Positions 1-6,549 are shown, counted from the stretch's first letter. The stretch is 8,838 nucleotides of DNA from Spirochaetia bacterium UBA5550 (GCA_002425885.1 DINC01000247.1:413-9250); one strand, 5' to 3'. Made by a program: numbers and translations. The notes: generated from the sequence alone by a model not told the origin.

Positions 1-246
1 ATAATTGTTGAGAATACTTATGAAAGTATTAAACCTGTTGACTGGGCTATATTTATCCCCAGCGGAATAAAATCATATTTTGCTAAACCATTTTACAGCA
101 ACGGTAAACTTGTTACTGTTCTCATATTCTGCTCAACTGAGCTTGCTGTTTTTAATGAGGAGAATATTAAATCATACGATTCCCTCTATCCGGTTTTTGA
201 AAAAAATCTTGATGTGATGAAGAAAAAGCTGAAAAACCCCGCATAA
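1..246 (+). CDS. 3' end of an unidentified protein (partial)
   Basis: Frame 1 is open from the first base to the TAA at 244-246, giving 81 C-terminal residues; the start lies outside the window. The segment has a beta-strand-like stretch (NGKLVTVLIFCSTELAVF, about residues 34-51), then a charged amphipathic helix ending KKKLKNPA. This strand-then-helix ending would suit the last part of a small ligand-binding or sensory domain of GAF/PAS type, but no diagnostic motif is visible and I do not assign a function. Codon use resembles the downstream genes, which supports real coding. The stop codon sits inside the palindrome at 243-263. Confidence 0.6.
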   Translation: MIVENTYESIKPVDWAIFIPSGIKSYFAKPFYSNGKLVTVLIFCSTELAVFNEENIKSYDSLYPVFEKNLDVMKKKLKNPA

Positions 247-263
247 CCGGTAGAACCGGTTAT
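243..263. promoter_or_regulatory. Candidate GntR-type operator (21-bp palindrome)
   Basis: Two perfect 9-bp arms (ATAACCGGT / ACCGGTTAT) flank the spacer AGA. The centre GGTAGAACC is identical to the centre of the 41-bp palindrome in front of the GntR gene at 2749-2789. No T-run follows on either strand, so it does not look like an intrinsic terminator. It overlaps the stop codon of the upstream gene and ends just before the sigma-28-like promoter of the chemoreceptor gene. Binding by the regulator encoded at 2872 is inferred. Confidence 0.5.
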
Positions 264-264
264 C

Positions 265-291
265 AAAAAAACTTCAATAATAAGCCGATTT
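265..291 (+). promoter_or_regulatory. Possible sigma-28 (FliA-type) promoter for the chemoreceptor gene
   Basis: GCCGATTT at 284-291 matches six of eight bases of the sigma-28 -10 element GCCGATAA. AAAA at 265-268, spaced 15 bases upstream, matches three of four bases of the -35 core TAAA. Flagellar sigma factors commonly drive chemoreceptor genes, which makes the match more believable. The 5' leader to the ATG at 495 would be about 195 nt, which is long. The rest of the 292-494 gap is AT-rich; TTGACA at 296-301 has no good -10 partner, and I see no other clear element. Confidence 0.35.
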
Positions 292-494
292 ATAATTGAC
301 ACTCAAAATACGCACTTTCCCCTGTTAAATGAATAATAATTCTAATTATTCAAATATTTTATATAAAAAAATAGAACTTATTGGCCGGATTTGTTAAATT
401 AAATGAAATACTTTTTCTAAAATAAAAATTGTATATCAGACAATGGATGCATATCATTTTTAACAATTCCGCCATTATTAAACGAGGAAAAGAC

Positions 495-2579
495 ATGAAT
501 GAACAAAAGCACCGTAAAATTTCCACAAAGTATCTGAGCAGAATTATCCCCATAACTACCATTGCATTAATGCTGTTCGGGCTTATCTCTTACATGATTG
601 TACGTAATGACAGTGAAAAATCATACCACAAAACAGCAGAGATAATTACAAACCAGACAAATGCCGCTTTGAAAAACTGGATTGATGACCAGATTGTAAT
701 TGCACAGACCATAGCCTCAGATGCCCGTGTGATAAAAGCCTGCGCTAACCCGTCGAATCCTGCACTGGTTGCCGAAGCTGACAATTATCTTGAAAACATG
801 CACAAAAGATATCCGTATTATGAAAACCTCCCCCTTGCAGCCAAACTGCCGGATAACCAGAGCTTCACTGTCACGGTTAACGGAGAATCACGGGTAATAA
901 AAAGCGGACAGTTCTTCAGTGACACAGTAAAAGGAAATACAATAGGTAAAGCCGGGATGCAGCTGCTTTATATACAGAAAACTTTTGAAGGGAAACCATA
1001 TTTTATCAGTAATGTCTATCCAAGTATACTCAGAGGAAATCCTATTTTTGTTGTGGCTGCACCTGTAATTCAAAACGGCAGAGTGGTGGGATCTGCGATT
1101 ATAGCTCCGCAGATGGATTATTTTACCAAACGATTTGTTGAACCCAGCAGGTTAGGTAAAACGGGCCGAATGACAATGTTTGATTCAACGGGCCTGATTA
1201 TTTCACATCAGAATAAAGAACTGATTCTTAATAATAAAATTCTTGGTTTGGTTAAACCTATTCTGGATAAAGCTCTGGCAGGCGATAATTATTTTACTGA
1301 GCACTTTGACGGAGCAAAAAAAGTTTTTGTGTCTTCTAAATTCGACTCTAAAGATATGAACATCCAGTATGACTGGTATATTCTTTTCACACAGGATAAA
1401 AACGAGATAATACAGCAGGCGCTCGGTTTTCTTATTTCCACTGTAATATTTATATTAATAATCAGCGCTATTCTTATAGCTTTCATTTATTACCTGACAA
1501 AAAAAATAATGGTTCAGCCGTTAAATGAGGTACTCAATGTAGCTAACAAAATGTCCGGCGGAGATCTGAGCGTTGAAATTGAATCGGCAAATAACGATGA
1601 AACAGGCCAGATGCTTGGAGCTATGAGAAATATGATTCAGCAGCTTAGAAAAATTGTGGGGGAGATTCAGACCACAACAGTTAACCTGGCGTCTTCATCA
1701 GAGGAGATGTCAGCATCATCAGAATCTTTCGCAAGGAACTCGCAGGACCAGGCTGCTTCAGCTGAGGAGATAACAGCAACTGTGGAAGAAATATCAGCAG
1801 GTATGGACAGTATTTTTCTCAGCACAGTTGAACAGTTCGACAGCATGAATGGCCTGATAACAAAAATTGATGAATTCACAAAAAATACAAACCTCATGGG
1901 TGAAACAGCGAAAGATTCATTGAAGCTGACAACGGAGATTGAAGCAGAGGCAAAAGTGGGGAGCGAGTCTCTGAATAACATCAACCAGAGCATGCAGAAG
2001 ATCACCGAAAGTTCAGGCGCCATGACCAATATTGTTAATATAATCGGCGGGATTTCAGAGCAGATCAACCTGCTTTCACTGAATGCAGCTATTGAAGCAG
2101 CAAGGGCAGGGGATGCTGGTAGAGGTTTTGCTGTTGTTGCTGATGAAATTTCAAAACTGGCAGATGAAACCGCTTCAAGTATCAAAAACATTGAAACCTT
2201 TATCGCTCAGAATGATAATGAAATTAAAAAAGGATTAACAATTGTAGAAGATTCAATTTCAACAATCACAAAAATTATCGGATTTATCGGGTCTATCACG
2301 GATGTTATAAACCGTATATATACATTTATGCAGCAGCAGATAAATTCCAATTCAGAAATATCTTCTGAAGTTATGAAGGTAAGGGACCGGTCTGAGTCAG
2401 TTAAAATAGCTATCGAGGAACATAAAATTGCAATTCAGGAGATATCCTCTTCAGTGACAAGCATAAGTACACTTACCCAGAACAGCGTTGAGGGTGCTGA
2501 TGAAATGGCTGATAATTCCCGCAGCGTTGCTTCCATGGCCGATAATTTAAAGAAAACAATCGATTTTTTTAATGTCTGA
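495..2579 (+). CDS. Methyl-accepting chemotaxis protein with Cache-type sensor domain
   Basis: A transmembrane chemoreceptor of 694 aa. It senses a periplasmic ligand and controls the CheA/CheW kinase array. Order of parts: TM1 at about residues 17-36; periplasmic dCache-like sensor about 37-305 ([14 protein letters not shown] near 221-234 is typical of Cache folds); TM2 about 310-331; HAMP about 332-385; cytoplasmic coiled coil to the end. The hairpin tip is intact ([19 protein letters not shown] from about 522, then [11 protein letters not shown]). Two methylation-type motifs, [10 protein letters not shown] and [10 protein letters not shown], are visible before it. There is no C-terminal NWETF-like pentapeptide for CheR/CheB tethering. 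The ATG at 495 is preferred because GAGG at 484-487 lies 7 nt upstream; a TTG at 429 would add 22 residues but lacks a ribosome site. The gene is monocistronic, ending in the terminator at 2612-2640. The ligand cannot be read from sequence. Confidence 0.95.
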   Translation: MNEQKHRKISTKYLSRIIPITTIALMLFGLISYMIVRNDSEKSYHKTAEIITNQTNAALKNWIDDQIVIAQTIASDARVIKACANPSNPALVAEADNYLENMHKRYPYYENLPLAAKLPDNQSFTVTVNGESRVIKSGQFFSDTVKGNTIGKAGMQLLYIQKTFEGKPYFISNVYPSILRGNPIFVVAAPVIQNGRVVGSAIIAPQMDYFTKRFVEPSRLGKTGRMTMFDSTGLIISHQNKELILNNKILGLVKPILDKALAGDNYFTEHFDGAKKVFVSSKFDSKDMNIQYDWYILFTQDKNEIIQQALGFLISTVIFILIISAILIAFIYYLTKKIMVQPLNEVLNVANKMSGGDLSVEIESANNDETGQMLGAMRNMIQQLRKIVGEIQTTTVNLASSSEEMSASSESFARNSQDQAASAEEITATVEEISAGMDSIFLSTVEQFDSMNGLITKIDEFTKNTNLMGETAKDSLKLTTEIEAEAKVGSESLNNINQSMQKITESSGAMTNIVNIIGGISEQINLLSLNAAIEAARAGDAGRGFAVVADEISKLADETASSIKNIETFIAQNDNEIKKGLTIVEDSISTITKIIGFIGSITDVINRIYTFMQQQINSNSEISSEVMKVRDRSESVKIAIEEHKIAIQEISSSVTSISTLTQNSVEGADEMADNSRSVASMADNLKKTIDFFNV

Positions 2580-2611
2580 AAAGGCTTAAAGCTTTAAAAA
2601 AAAACATACCG

Positions 2612-2640
2612 GCTGACCTGTAACGGGGTCAGCTTTTTTT
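2612..2640 (+). terminator. Rho-independent terminator of the chemoreceptor gene
   Basis: A perfect 7-bp stem (GCTGACC 2612-2618, GGTCAGC 2627-2633) with an 8-nt loop is followed directly by seven T. It lies 33 bp after the MCP stop codon and separates this gene from the downstream operon. Confidence 0.9.
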
Positions 2641-2740
2641 GTCCCCGATTCTTGAAATAACTGCATTTTAAAATTTTTTAAAAAACCACCGGGAAATACG
2701 ATTAATTTTTTTTTTCTCTCCATTTCAGTGTATATTAATG

Positions 2741-2746
2741 TATAAT
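2741..2746 (+). promoter_or_regulatory. -10 box of the likely operon promoter
   Basis: A perfect TATAAT lies eight bases upstream of TTAAATTT, the left end of the 41-bp palindrome, so transcription would start inside the palindrome. No good TTGACA-like -35 is seen at 16-18 bp spacing (CTCCAT at 2718-2723 is poor). A weaker alternative is TTGACC at 2811-2816 with TATTTA at 2834-2839, downstream of the operator. The remaining 2641-2740 stretch is AT-rich with poly-T/poly-A tracts and no other clear element. Confidence 0.45.
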
Positions 2747-2748
2747 TA

Positions 2749-2789
2749 TTAAATTTTACTAATTGGTAGAACCAATTAGTAAAATTTAA
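2749..2789. promoter_or_regulatory. 41-bp perfect palindromic operator for the GntR regulator
   Basis: Two perfect 19-bp arms flank the spacer AGA (2768-2770). The centre TGGTAGAACCA fits the TnGTnnnACnA consensus known for FadR-subfamily GntR operators. The site lies between a TATAAT box and the GntR gene, the classic layout for autorepression. The perfect symmetry extends far beyond the roughly 13-17 bp one GntR dimer contacts, so more than one dimer or a second DNA-binding protein could be involved. There is no T-run typical of a terminator. A near match, TGGTTGGACTT, lies over the start region at 2857-2867. Confidence 0.85.
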
Positions 2790-2871
2790 GCAATCTTCGC
2801 TATTTTTTCGTTGACCTGTGGTTTTTTAAAAATTATTTAAGGATAAAATAAAGAATTGGTTGGACTTGTTA

Positions 2872-3588
2872 ATGTTGGTTAGAGAGAAGAAAAATCTGTC
2901 ACATGAAATAATCCGCTATATCCTGGAGCATAATGTCCGGCAGGGTGATGCTATACCATCAGAAAGAAAACTTTCTGAAATACTCAGTGCAAGCCGCAAT
3001 TCTGTAAGAGAAGCCCTTCGAAAACTTGAAGCACAAAGTGTTATTGAAATAAAGCCCGGCAGCGGCTGTTACGTTAAGACATCAGAAATTGAGATACTCG
3101 CTAATCCTGAAACCGATACCCGTGCGCTGGCTTTTCAGCATCTCGAAGCACGCATGGCAGTTGATCCTGACATAATGCAGCTTGCTGCAGAAAGGATCAA
3201 TGAAAGAGAGATTACCCAGCTTAAAAGCCAGATTGTTAAACTCAGCAGAAGTATCCTGGCCCGCGATATTAAGAATATAAGCAATGATGACAACTGTTTC
3301 AGAATGACGCTGGCAAGATGCACAAAGAACAGCATGTTCCCCCTTATGATACGTCAGCTTGAAAAGAATAATTTCACATTGTGGCAGATTGTTCACGAAA
3401 TGTCTGACGAAGAACTGAATGAAATTTTCGGTACTTACGTAAAAATACTTAACTGCATTAAAAAGAGAGACGCAGGAGCGGCAAAAACTGAGGTAAGAAA
3501 TCAGATTACCACAATTTTTAATTTTCTGCGCAGCACCCCTGAAATCCGTTCTGAAAACCATGCAGAAGCGGGGGTTCTTCATGATTAG
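2872..3588 (+). CDS. GntR-family transcriptional regulator (FadR/FCD type), probable autorepressor
   Basis: A 238-aa regulator with an N-terminal winged helix-turn-helix (about residues 8-70). PSERKLSEILSASRNSVREA then LRKLE is the GntR recognition region, and GSGCYV is the wing. The C-terminal all-helical effector domain (about 90-225) has the FCD layout. FCD domains usually bind a metal through an Asp and three His; here the D-x-x-F-H position reads D140-N-C-F-R144, and the later His positions also seem lost (FGTYVKILNCIKK, AKTEVRNQ). Effector binding may therefore be metal-free or degenerate. ATG 2872 is chosen with a weak GGA 7 nt upstream; TTG 2860 is possible and would add MDLL. Its own palindrome lies directly upstream, and the next gene overlaps by 8 bp, so it is the first gene of the operon. 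The ligand is unknown. Confidence 0.9.
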   Translation: MLVREKKNLSHEIIRYILEHNVRQGDAIPSERKLSEILSASRNSVREALRKLEAQSVIEIKPGSGCYVKTSEIEILANPETDTRALAFQHLEARMAVDPDIMQLAAERINEREITQLKSQIVKLSRSILARDIKNISNDDNCFRMTLARCTKNSMFPLMIRQLEKNNFTLWQIVHEMSDEELNEIFGTYVKILNCIKKRDAGAAKTEVRNQITTIFNFLRSTPEIRSENHAEAGVLHD

Positions 3589-3871
3589 CCGAAAAGACCT
3601 CTTTAAGTCTGTCTTTAATAAAAAGACCATTGTAAATACAATTGAAGCGGTTCTACCCGTTGATTTACCTGAGCCTGAACCTGAGTATGACATTCCGGAA
3701 TTATCAGGTGATATGCTTTACTACGAAGCAATGAGGCTCGGGATAGATCCTTCAACATTGCCCTCTGATAAACTTAAACAGGCGGTAATTACTGAAATGC
3801 TCAAAGCACAACAAAAGCAAGCTCCATCAGAATCCGGTCAGGCCTTAGCCGGTGATTCTGCTAATGGATAA
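3581..3871 (+). CDS. Small hypothetical protein of the operon
   Basis: 96 aa, not recognised. The ATG at 3581 overlaps the end of the GntR gene by 8 bp, and the G-rich run at 3570-3574 is a plausible ribosome site, which suggests translational coupling. An ATG at 3560 would add seven residues. The N-terminus MISRKDLFKSVF resembles the Tat-type motif of the MBL protein downstream (NRKDFLKG), but no hydrophobic segment follows, so it is not a signal peptide. A Pro/Glu-rich linker (LPEPEPEYDIPE, about 27-38) leads into a helical part (YYEAMRLGIDPSTLPSDKLK, then QAVITEMLKAQ) and a Gln/Ala/Ser-rich tail. It is probably a soluble cytoplasmic accessory or adaptor protein; this is inferred from position only. 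The sequence GGTTCTACC at 3649-3657 is the reverse complement of the operator core. Confidence 0.75.
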   Translation: MISRKDLFKSVFNKKTIVNTIEAVLPVDLPEPEPEYDIPELSGDMLYYEAMRLGIDPSTLPSDKLKQAVITEMLKAQQKQAPSESGQALAGDSANG

Positions 3872-3880
3872 AAAAAGTTC

Positions 3881-3887
3881 AAAGGAG
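3881..3887 (+). promoter_or_regulatory. Ribosome binding site that sets the membrane-protein start
   Basis: AAAGGAG lies 6 nt before ATG 3894. The earlier in-frame starts GTG 3852 and ATG 3864 lack such a site and would overlap the previous gene, so 3894 is the likely start. Confidence 0.8.
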
Positions 3888-3893
3888 ATTACC

Positions 3894-4457
3894 ATGGAAG
3901 ATAATGGTAAAAATTACCTGGAGGAACGGAAGCTGGTTAAAAGATGGAACGGGCCAATCCCTGCCATCGTAAGCCTTCTGTTAACCCTAACAGTATTCTA
4001 CATCACATGGTGGATTATTCAGGATCCTCGCGGTTGGCTGAGAATGTACACCCCGTATGTAGGTTATATGTACACAAGATGGTGGCTCATTGTTCTCATC
4101 TGGATGGTCTACCTGTTTAACTTCTGGCCCTTTAAAAGGGAGTGGGTTTTTAAAACACACCCCGTTGTAAAGGGTGTAGTATTAACAGCTATTTCAGCAG
4201 TTGTTCTTATAGTTCTGATCAAAGTTTTCTTTGAAGGTTTTCTTGGAAACTATGGTCTCGCTTATTTCAACCCTGACCAGCTGACTAAGCTCCCCGGAGT
4301 TACAGAGTTTTTTGCAGTTGAGTATTCAGCTCTTGCGTGTCTTATGTTTGCCGCAATTGCATCATGGCTCAGCCCTGCATGGGTTGTTGCATGTGAAGAA
4401 GCTCCATGGAAAAACCTGCCGCAGCCTGCCAAAGGATTCAGCATGTGGGTGTGGTAA
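3894..4457 (+). CDS. Polytopic membrane protein, N-terminal part (frameshifted)
   Basis: The 187-residue first part of what looks like one protein of about 472 aa. It has a charged cytoplasmic start (MEDNGKNYLEERKLVKRW) and four likely membrane helices: about residues 23-43 (PAIVSLLLTLTVFYITWWII), WWLIVLIWMVYLFNFW, GVVLTAISAVVLIVLIKVFF and a helix around YSALACLMFAAIASWL. It is very rich in Trp and Tyr. The frame ends abruptly at KGFSMWVW-stop, just where a fifth helix should begin, and that helix is found in the -1 frame (VVTFFISTVVYF). I do not recognise the family. It is not an obvious NrfD, ABC or MFS protein. The position between the regulator and the MBL enzyme suggests a membrane enzyme or transporter central to the operon. 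Confidence 0.8.
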   Translation: MEDNGKNYLEERKLVKRWNGPIPAIVSLLLTLTVFYITWWIIQDPRGWLRMYTPYVGYMYTRWWLIVLIWMVYLFNFWPFKREWVFKTHPVVKGVVLTAISAVVLIVLIKVFFEGFLGNYGLAYFNPDQLTKLPGVTEFFAVEYSALACLMFAAIASWLSPAWVVACEEAPWKNLPQPAKGFSMWVW

Positions 4458-5311
4458 CCTTCTTTATCAGTACAGTTGTATACTTTGTTACAATGCACTC
4501 ACACATGGGTATACTCTACTATCCGTGGCAGTATTTCACATCTATTGCTCCTCCATACTGGGAAACATTTGCTGACACAGTTTCAGGTAACTTTCACGTT
4601 TCCTGGATTATGTGCTGTACTGTTGTTGTATGGCTTCTTGAGACAATATGGGAGAGATTCCCGTTCTGTATGATAAAAAATACAGCGCTCAGAAGACTTT
4701 CAGCATTTTTCGGCATCATAGCAATAGCTCTCGCAATGCATTTCTTCTTCTATTTTGTTCAGGAGCTTACTTATGGTGAAGCAATAAGGGGAACAAGAAG
4801 GGACGCAGCTCCTGACTGGAGATGGCTCCATGTCGGTGAAATGGCGATATTCCTCCTGGTACCGGCACTCTTCCTTAAATTCTATGCAGGGAACTGGCCT
4901 ACAAAATTCAGCCTGCCTGTGAATGTTCTCGCAAGAACAGGTATAACAATTGTGTCAGGTATAGTTCTTTATTATGTATACTACAGGTTCGGTCACCTTG
5001 TTCTCGGAACTCAGAAAGGTTTCTCTCACCCGCAGCAGTTCCCGATGATTCCGACAATCTGGCTCATCAATATCTGGCTTGTTCACCACTGGTTTATGGA
5101 TAACTGGCCGGGATGGAAGATGGTTCCAAAAACAGCTGAAGAGATGGCTGCTGATGAGAAAGCGCATGAAGCTCAGGTTGCTGATATCAAATGGAGCCCC
5201 ACTCTGGGATTCGGTATAGGTGCAGGAGCAGTGCTTGGCCTCGCGCTTTATTTCATTACAATAAAGCTTCTCCCTGTATTCTATAACATTATTTCAATAA
5301 TTCCCCAATAG
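4406..5311 (+). CDS. Polytopic membrane protein, C-terminal part (frameshifted)
   Basis: The frame is open from ATG 4406, but its first 14 or so residues (MEKPAAACQRIQHV) look like out-of-frame translation of the upstream part. Real coding probably starts near 4448. It carries about six to seven membrane helices, including FFISTVVYFVTMHSHMGILYY, WIMCCTVVVWLLETIW, FFGIIAIALAMHFFFYFV, ARTGITIVSGIVLYYVYYRF, IPTIWLINIWLVHHWF and a last one around AGAVLGLALYFITIKLLPVF. Histidines lie in or beside helices (HSH, H in AMHFFF, HH in LVHHWF) and could bind a metal or cofactor, but this is a guess. No convincing ribosome site precedes 4406. A 19-nt gap leads to the MBL gene. Family not recognised. Confidence 0.8.
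   Translation: MEKPAAACQRIQHVGVVTFFISTVVYFVTMHSHMGILYYPWQYFTSIAPPYWETFADTVSGNFHVSWIMCCTVVVWLLETIWERFPFCMIKNTALRRLSAFFGIIAIALAMHFFFYFVQELTYGEAIRGTRRDAAPDWRWLHVGEMAIFLLVPALFLKFYAGNWPTKFSLPVNVLARTGITIVSGIVLYYVYYRFGHLVLGTQKGFSHPQQFPMIPTIWLINIWLVHHWFMDNWPGWKMVPKTAEEMAADEKAHEAQVADIKWSPTLGFGIGAGAVLGLALYFITIKLLPVFYNIISIIPQ
4446..4457 (+). other. Frameshift site in the membrane-protein gene
   Basis: The 0 frame reads TGG GTG TGG TAA, while the downstream membrane helices are in the -1 frame. Adding one G to the GGG run at 4447-4449 gives FSMW-GVVTFFIST and joins both parts into one 472-aa reading frame. No good slippery heptamer of the X-XXY-YYZ type is seen here, so a mutation or a homopolymer sequencing error is more likely than programmed frameshifting. 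Confidence 0.7.
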
Positions 5312-5329
5312 GTATGAAGGAGGGCTTAA

Positions 5330-6496
5330 ATGTCAGATAATAAAATGAACAGAAAAGATTTTCTGAAGGGCGCTGCCATTGGTGTAGCAGGTGGTACAGT
5401 GGCCGCAATGGGGCTCTATTCATATTCCCCGTTCAGAAAAAGTAATTTTAAGGCTAAAACCAGGAAACTTAACGATTTTGGCGTTTGTAAAAGTATTAAG
5501 GTTACAAACATCTCCGAAACAAGCTGGTTTGATAACGCAACCCTCATGGGTGATATAAAAAAATCGGGGGGCCTCCTGGTAAACCAGTACAGCTATAACT
5601 GGCCCCCCTTTGGAAATGGTAAAGGCATAGGCAAGGGTACTTATGAGGAAGGGATTGCAAAAATCAAGCATCTTCTTCCTAACAGACTTGAAGAAGCATG
5701 GGACATCGTAAAAAAGAACTGCGTAAGCGTTGATAATGCAGGCGGTTTTTCATGCCTTATTGAAATTGAGCAGATGGACGGCAAAAAAAGAAAGTTCCTT
5801 CTCGATTCAGGCTGGAATTACGCATGGATTGATGAATGCTTCAAGCGTGAAGGTATAGACAAGATGCTTGCGAATAACGAGATCGAAGCTATCTTTGTAT
5901 CACATGAGCATTTTGACCACTACTGGGGAATACCTGTAACATTTAAGTATAACCCGAACATCACTGTTTATGTTCCAGAGGGTTTCTATCCCGAAGGAAA
6001 ACAGTACATGAAAGACGCAGGCCATAAAGGTAAATTAATTGAAAACAAAAACGGTATGAATAAAATTATACCCGGTTTTGCAACTTATACTTTTAATGTA
6101 CCTATTATATGCAGGGTTTTTGGTGAACAGTCACTCTACTTCAACGTAAAAGACAAAGGTATGGTGAGTGTAACAGGATGCTGCCATCAGGGGATTATCC
6201 AGTTTGCTGACACTGCTTTCAAAGAGATGAAGTATGAAAATGACAAGCTTCACGGTATCTATGGCGGACTTCACATCTCTCCATTTGAAGACTGGGACCC
6301 GAAATATGATGACCTTGTAATTTCACTCGGTAAGTACGGTTTCGAAAAGATCGGCTGTAACCACTGTACAGGTATTCTCTGCGCCAAAAAGTTTGTTGAA
6401 CGCGGATATCCGGTAGTCAAGGGTACGGCAAGATTCAGGACGAAAGAAACAACGTATCTCGGCAACGGCGATACCATCACTTTCGGTAATGTTTAA
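5330..6496 (+). CDS. Metallo-beta-lactamase-fold hydrolase, COG1237 type, with Tat-like signal
   Basis: 388 aa with the MBL metal site: H192-E-H194-F-D196-H197 (HxHxDH), then H286 in TGCCHQGI, H315 in GGLHISPF and H345 in GCNHCTG. The GC.H.GI, GG.H and HCTG motifs resemble the COG1237 branch, named after the archaeal dihydropterin / ribofuranosylaminobenzene phosphate synthase. That reaction cannot be assumed here. The N-terminus reads NRKDFLKG (residues 7-14) and then a hydrophobic Ala/Gly-rich stretch of about 18 residues. This is a Tat-type signal with RK in place of RR, so the enzyme is probably exported or membrane-anchored outside the cytoplasm; no clear AxA cleavage site is visible. 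Cysteines 284, 285, 343 and 346 flank the metal histidines. The start is certain: AAGGAGGG at 5317-5324 lies 5 nt upstream. It is longer than typical family members because of the N-terminal region. Substrate unknown. Confidence 0.88.
   Translation: MSDNKMNRKDFLKGAAIGVAGGTVAAMGLYSYSPFRKSNFKAKTRKLNDFGVCKSIKVTNISETSWFDNATLMGDIKKSGGLLVNQYSYNWPPFGNGKGIGKGTYEEGIAKIKHLLPNRLEEAWDIVKKNCVSVDNAGGFSCLIEIEQMDGKKRKFLLDSGWNYAWIDECFKREGIDKMLANNEIEAIFVSHEHFDHYWGIPVTFKYNPNITVYVPEGFYPEGKQYMKDAGHKGKLIENKNGMNKIIPGFATYTFNVPIICRVFGEQSLYFNVKDKGMVSVTGCCHQGIIQFADTAFKEMKYENDKLHGIYGGLHISPFEDWDPKYDDLVISLGKYGFEKIGCNHCTGILCAKKFVERGYPVVKGTARFRTKETTYLGNGDTITFGNV
5566..5608 (+). repeat. Intragenic GC-rich inverted repeat
   Basis: GGGGGGCC (5566-5573) and GGCCCCCC (5601-5608) are perfect inverted repeats 27 nt apart inside the MBL gene. 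The loop holds competing small stems: CTGG/CCAG at 5576-5587, and CCAGT/ACTGG at 5584-5602. It could form an mRNA structure, but may just reflect Gly-Gly and Pro-Pro codons. Confidence 0.3.
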
Positions 6497-6510
6497 CTTA
6501 TAAAAATCTG

Positions 6511-6534
6511 ATAACGGGGGGCAACCCCCGTTAT
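6511..6534 (+). promoter_or_regulatory. Intercistronic hairpin with GCAA tetraloop
   Basis: A perfect 10-bp stem (ATAACGGGGG / CCCCCGTTAT) closes a GCAA (GNRA) tetraloop, between the MBL stop codon and the lipoprotein ribosome site (AGGAGG 6539-6544). There is no U-tract, so it is not a standard terminator. It is more likely an mRNA stability or processing element that sets different levels of the two genes, or a leaky attenuator. Confidence 0.7.
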
Positions 6535-6549
6535 TAACAGGAGGATAAA

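Noticed and set aside
243..263. Terminator of the upstream gene
   Set aside because: The hairpin has a three-base loop and no T-run on either strand, while its core equals the GntR operator.
296..301. Housekeeping -35 TTGACA for the chemoreceptor gene
   Set aside because: No TATAAT-like box is present at 16-18 bp; the nearest candidate (TTAAAT) is 23 bp away.
361..380. Sigma-54 promoter around TTGGCCGG at 380
   Set aside because: The GG element is present, but the required GC element at the fixed spacing is missing.
429..494. TTG start adding 22 residues to the chemoreceptor
   Set aside because: No ribosome site and an unusual N-terminus; ATG 495 has GAGG at proper spacing and gives the normal MCP layout.
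1667..2191. Long minus-strand ORF (174 aa) opposite the chemoreceptor
   Set aside because: It mirrors the low-complexity Ser/Ala/Glu coiled-coil codons of the MCP, has no ribosome site and no recognisable domain.
3082..3693. Minus-strand ORF (203 aa) opposite the GntR gene
   Set aside because: It overlaps two well-supported genes, has no family features and is a shadow frame.
4409..4457. Programmed -1 frameshift
   Set aside because: The only A-rich candidate (tgg aaa aac) is not a proper slippery heptamer, lies far from the stop and would put the out-of-frame AACQRIQH residues into the protein; no strong downstream stem is seen.
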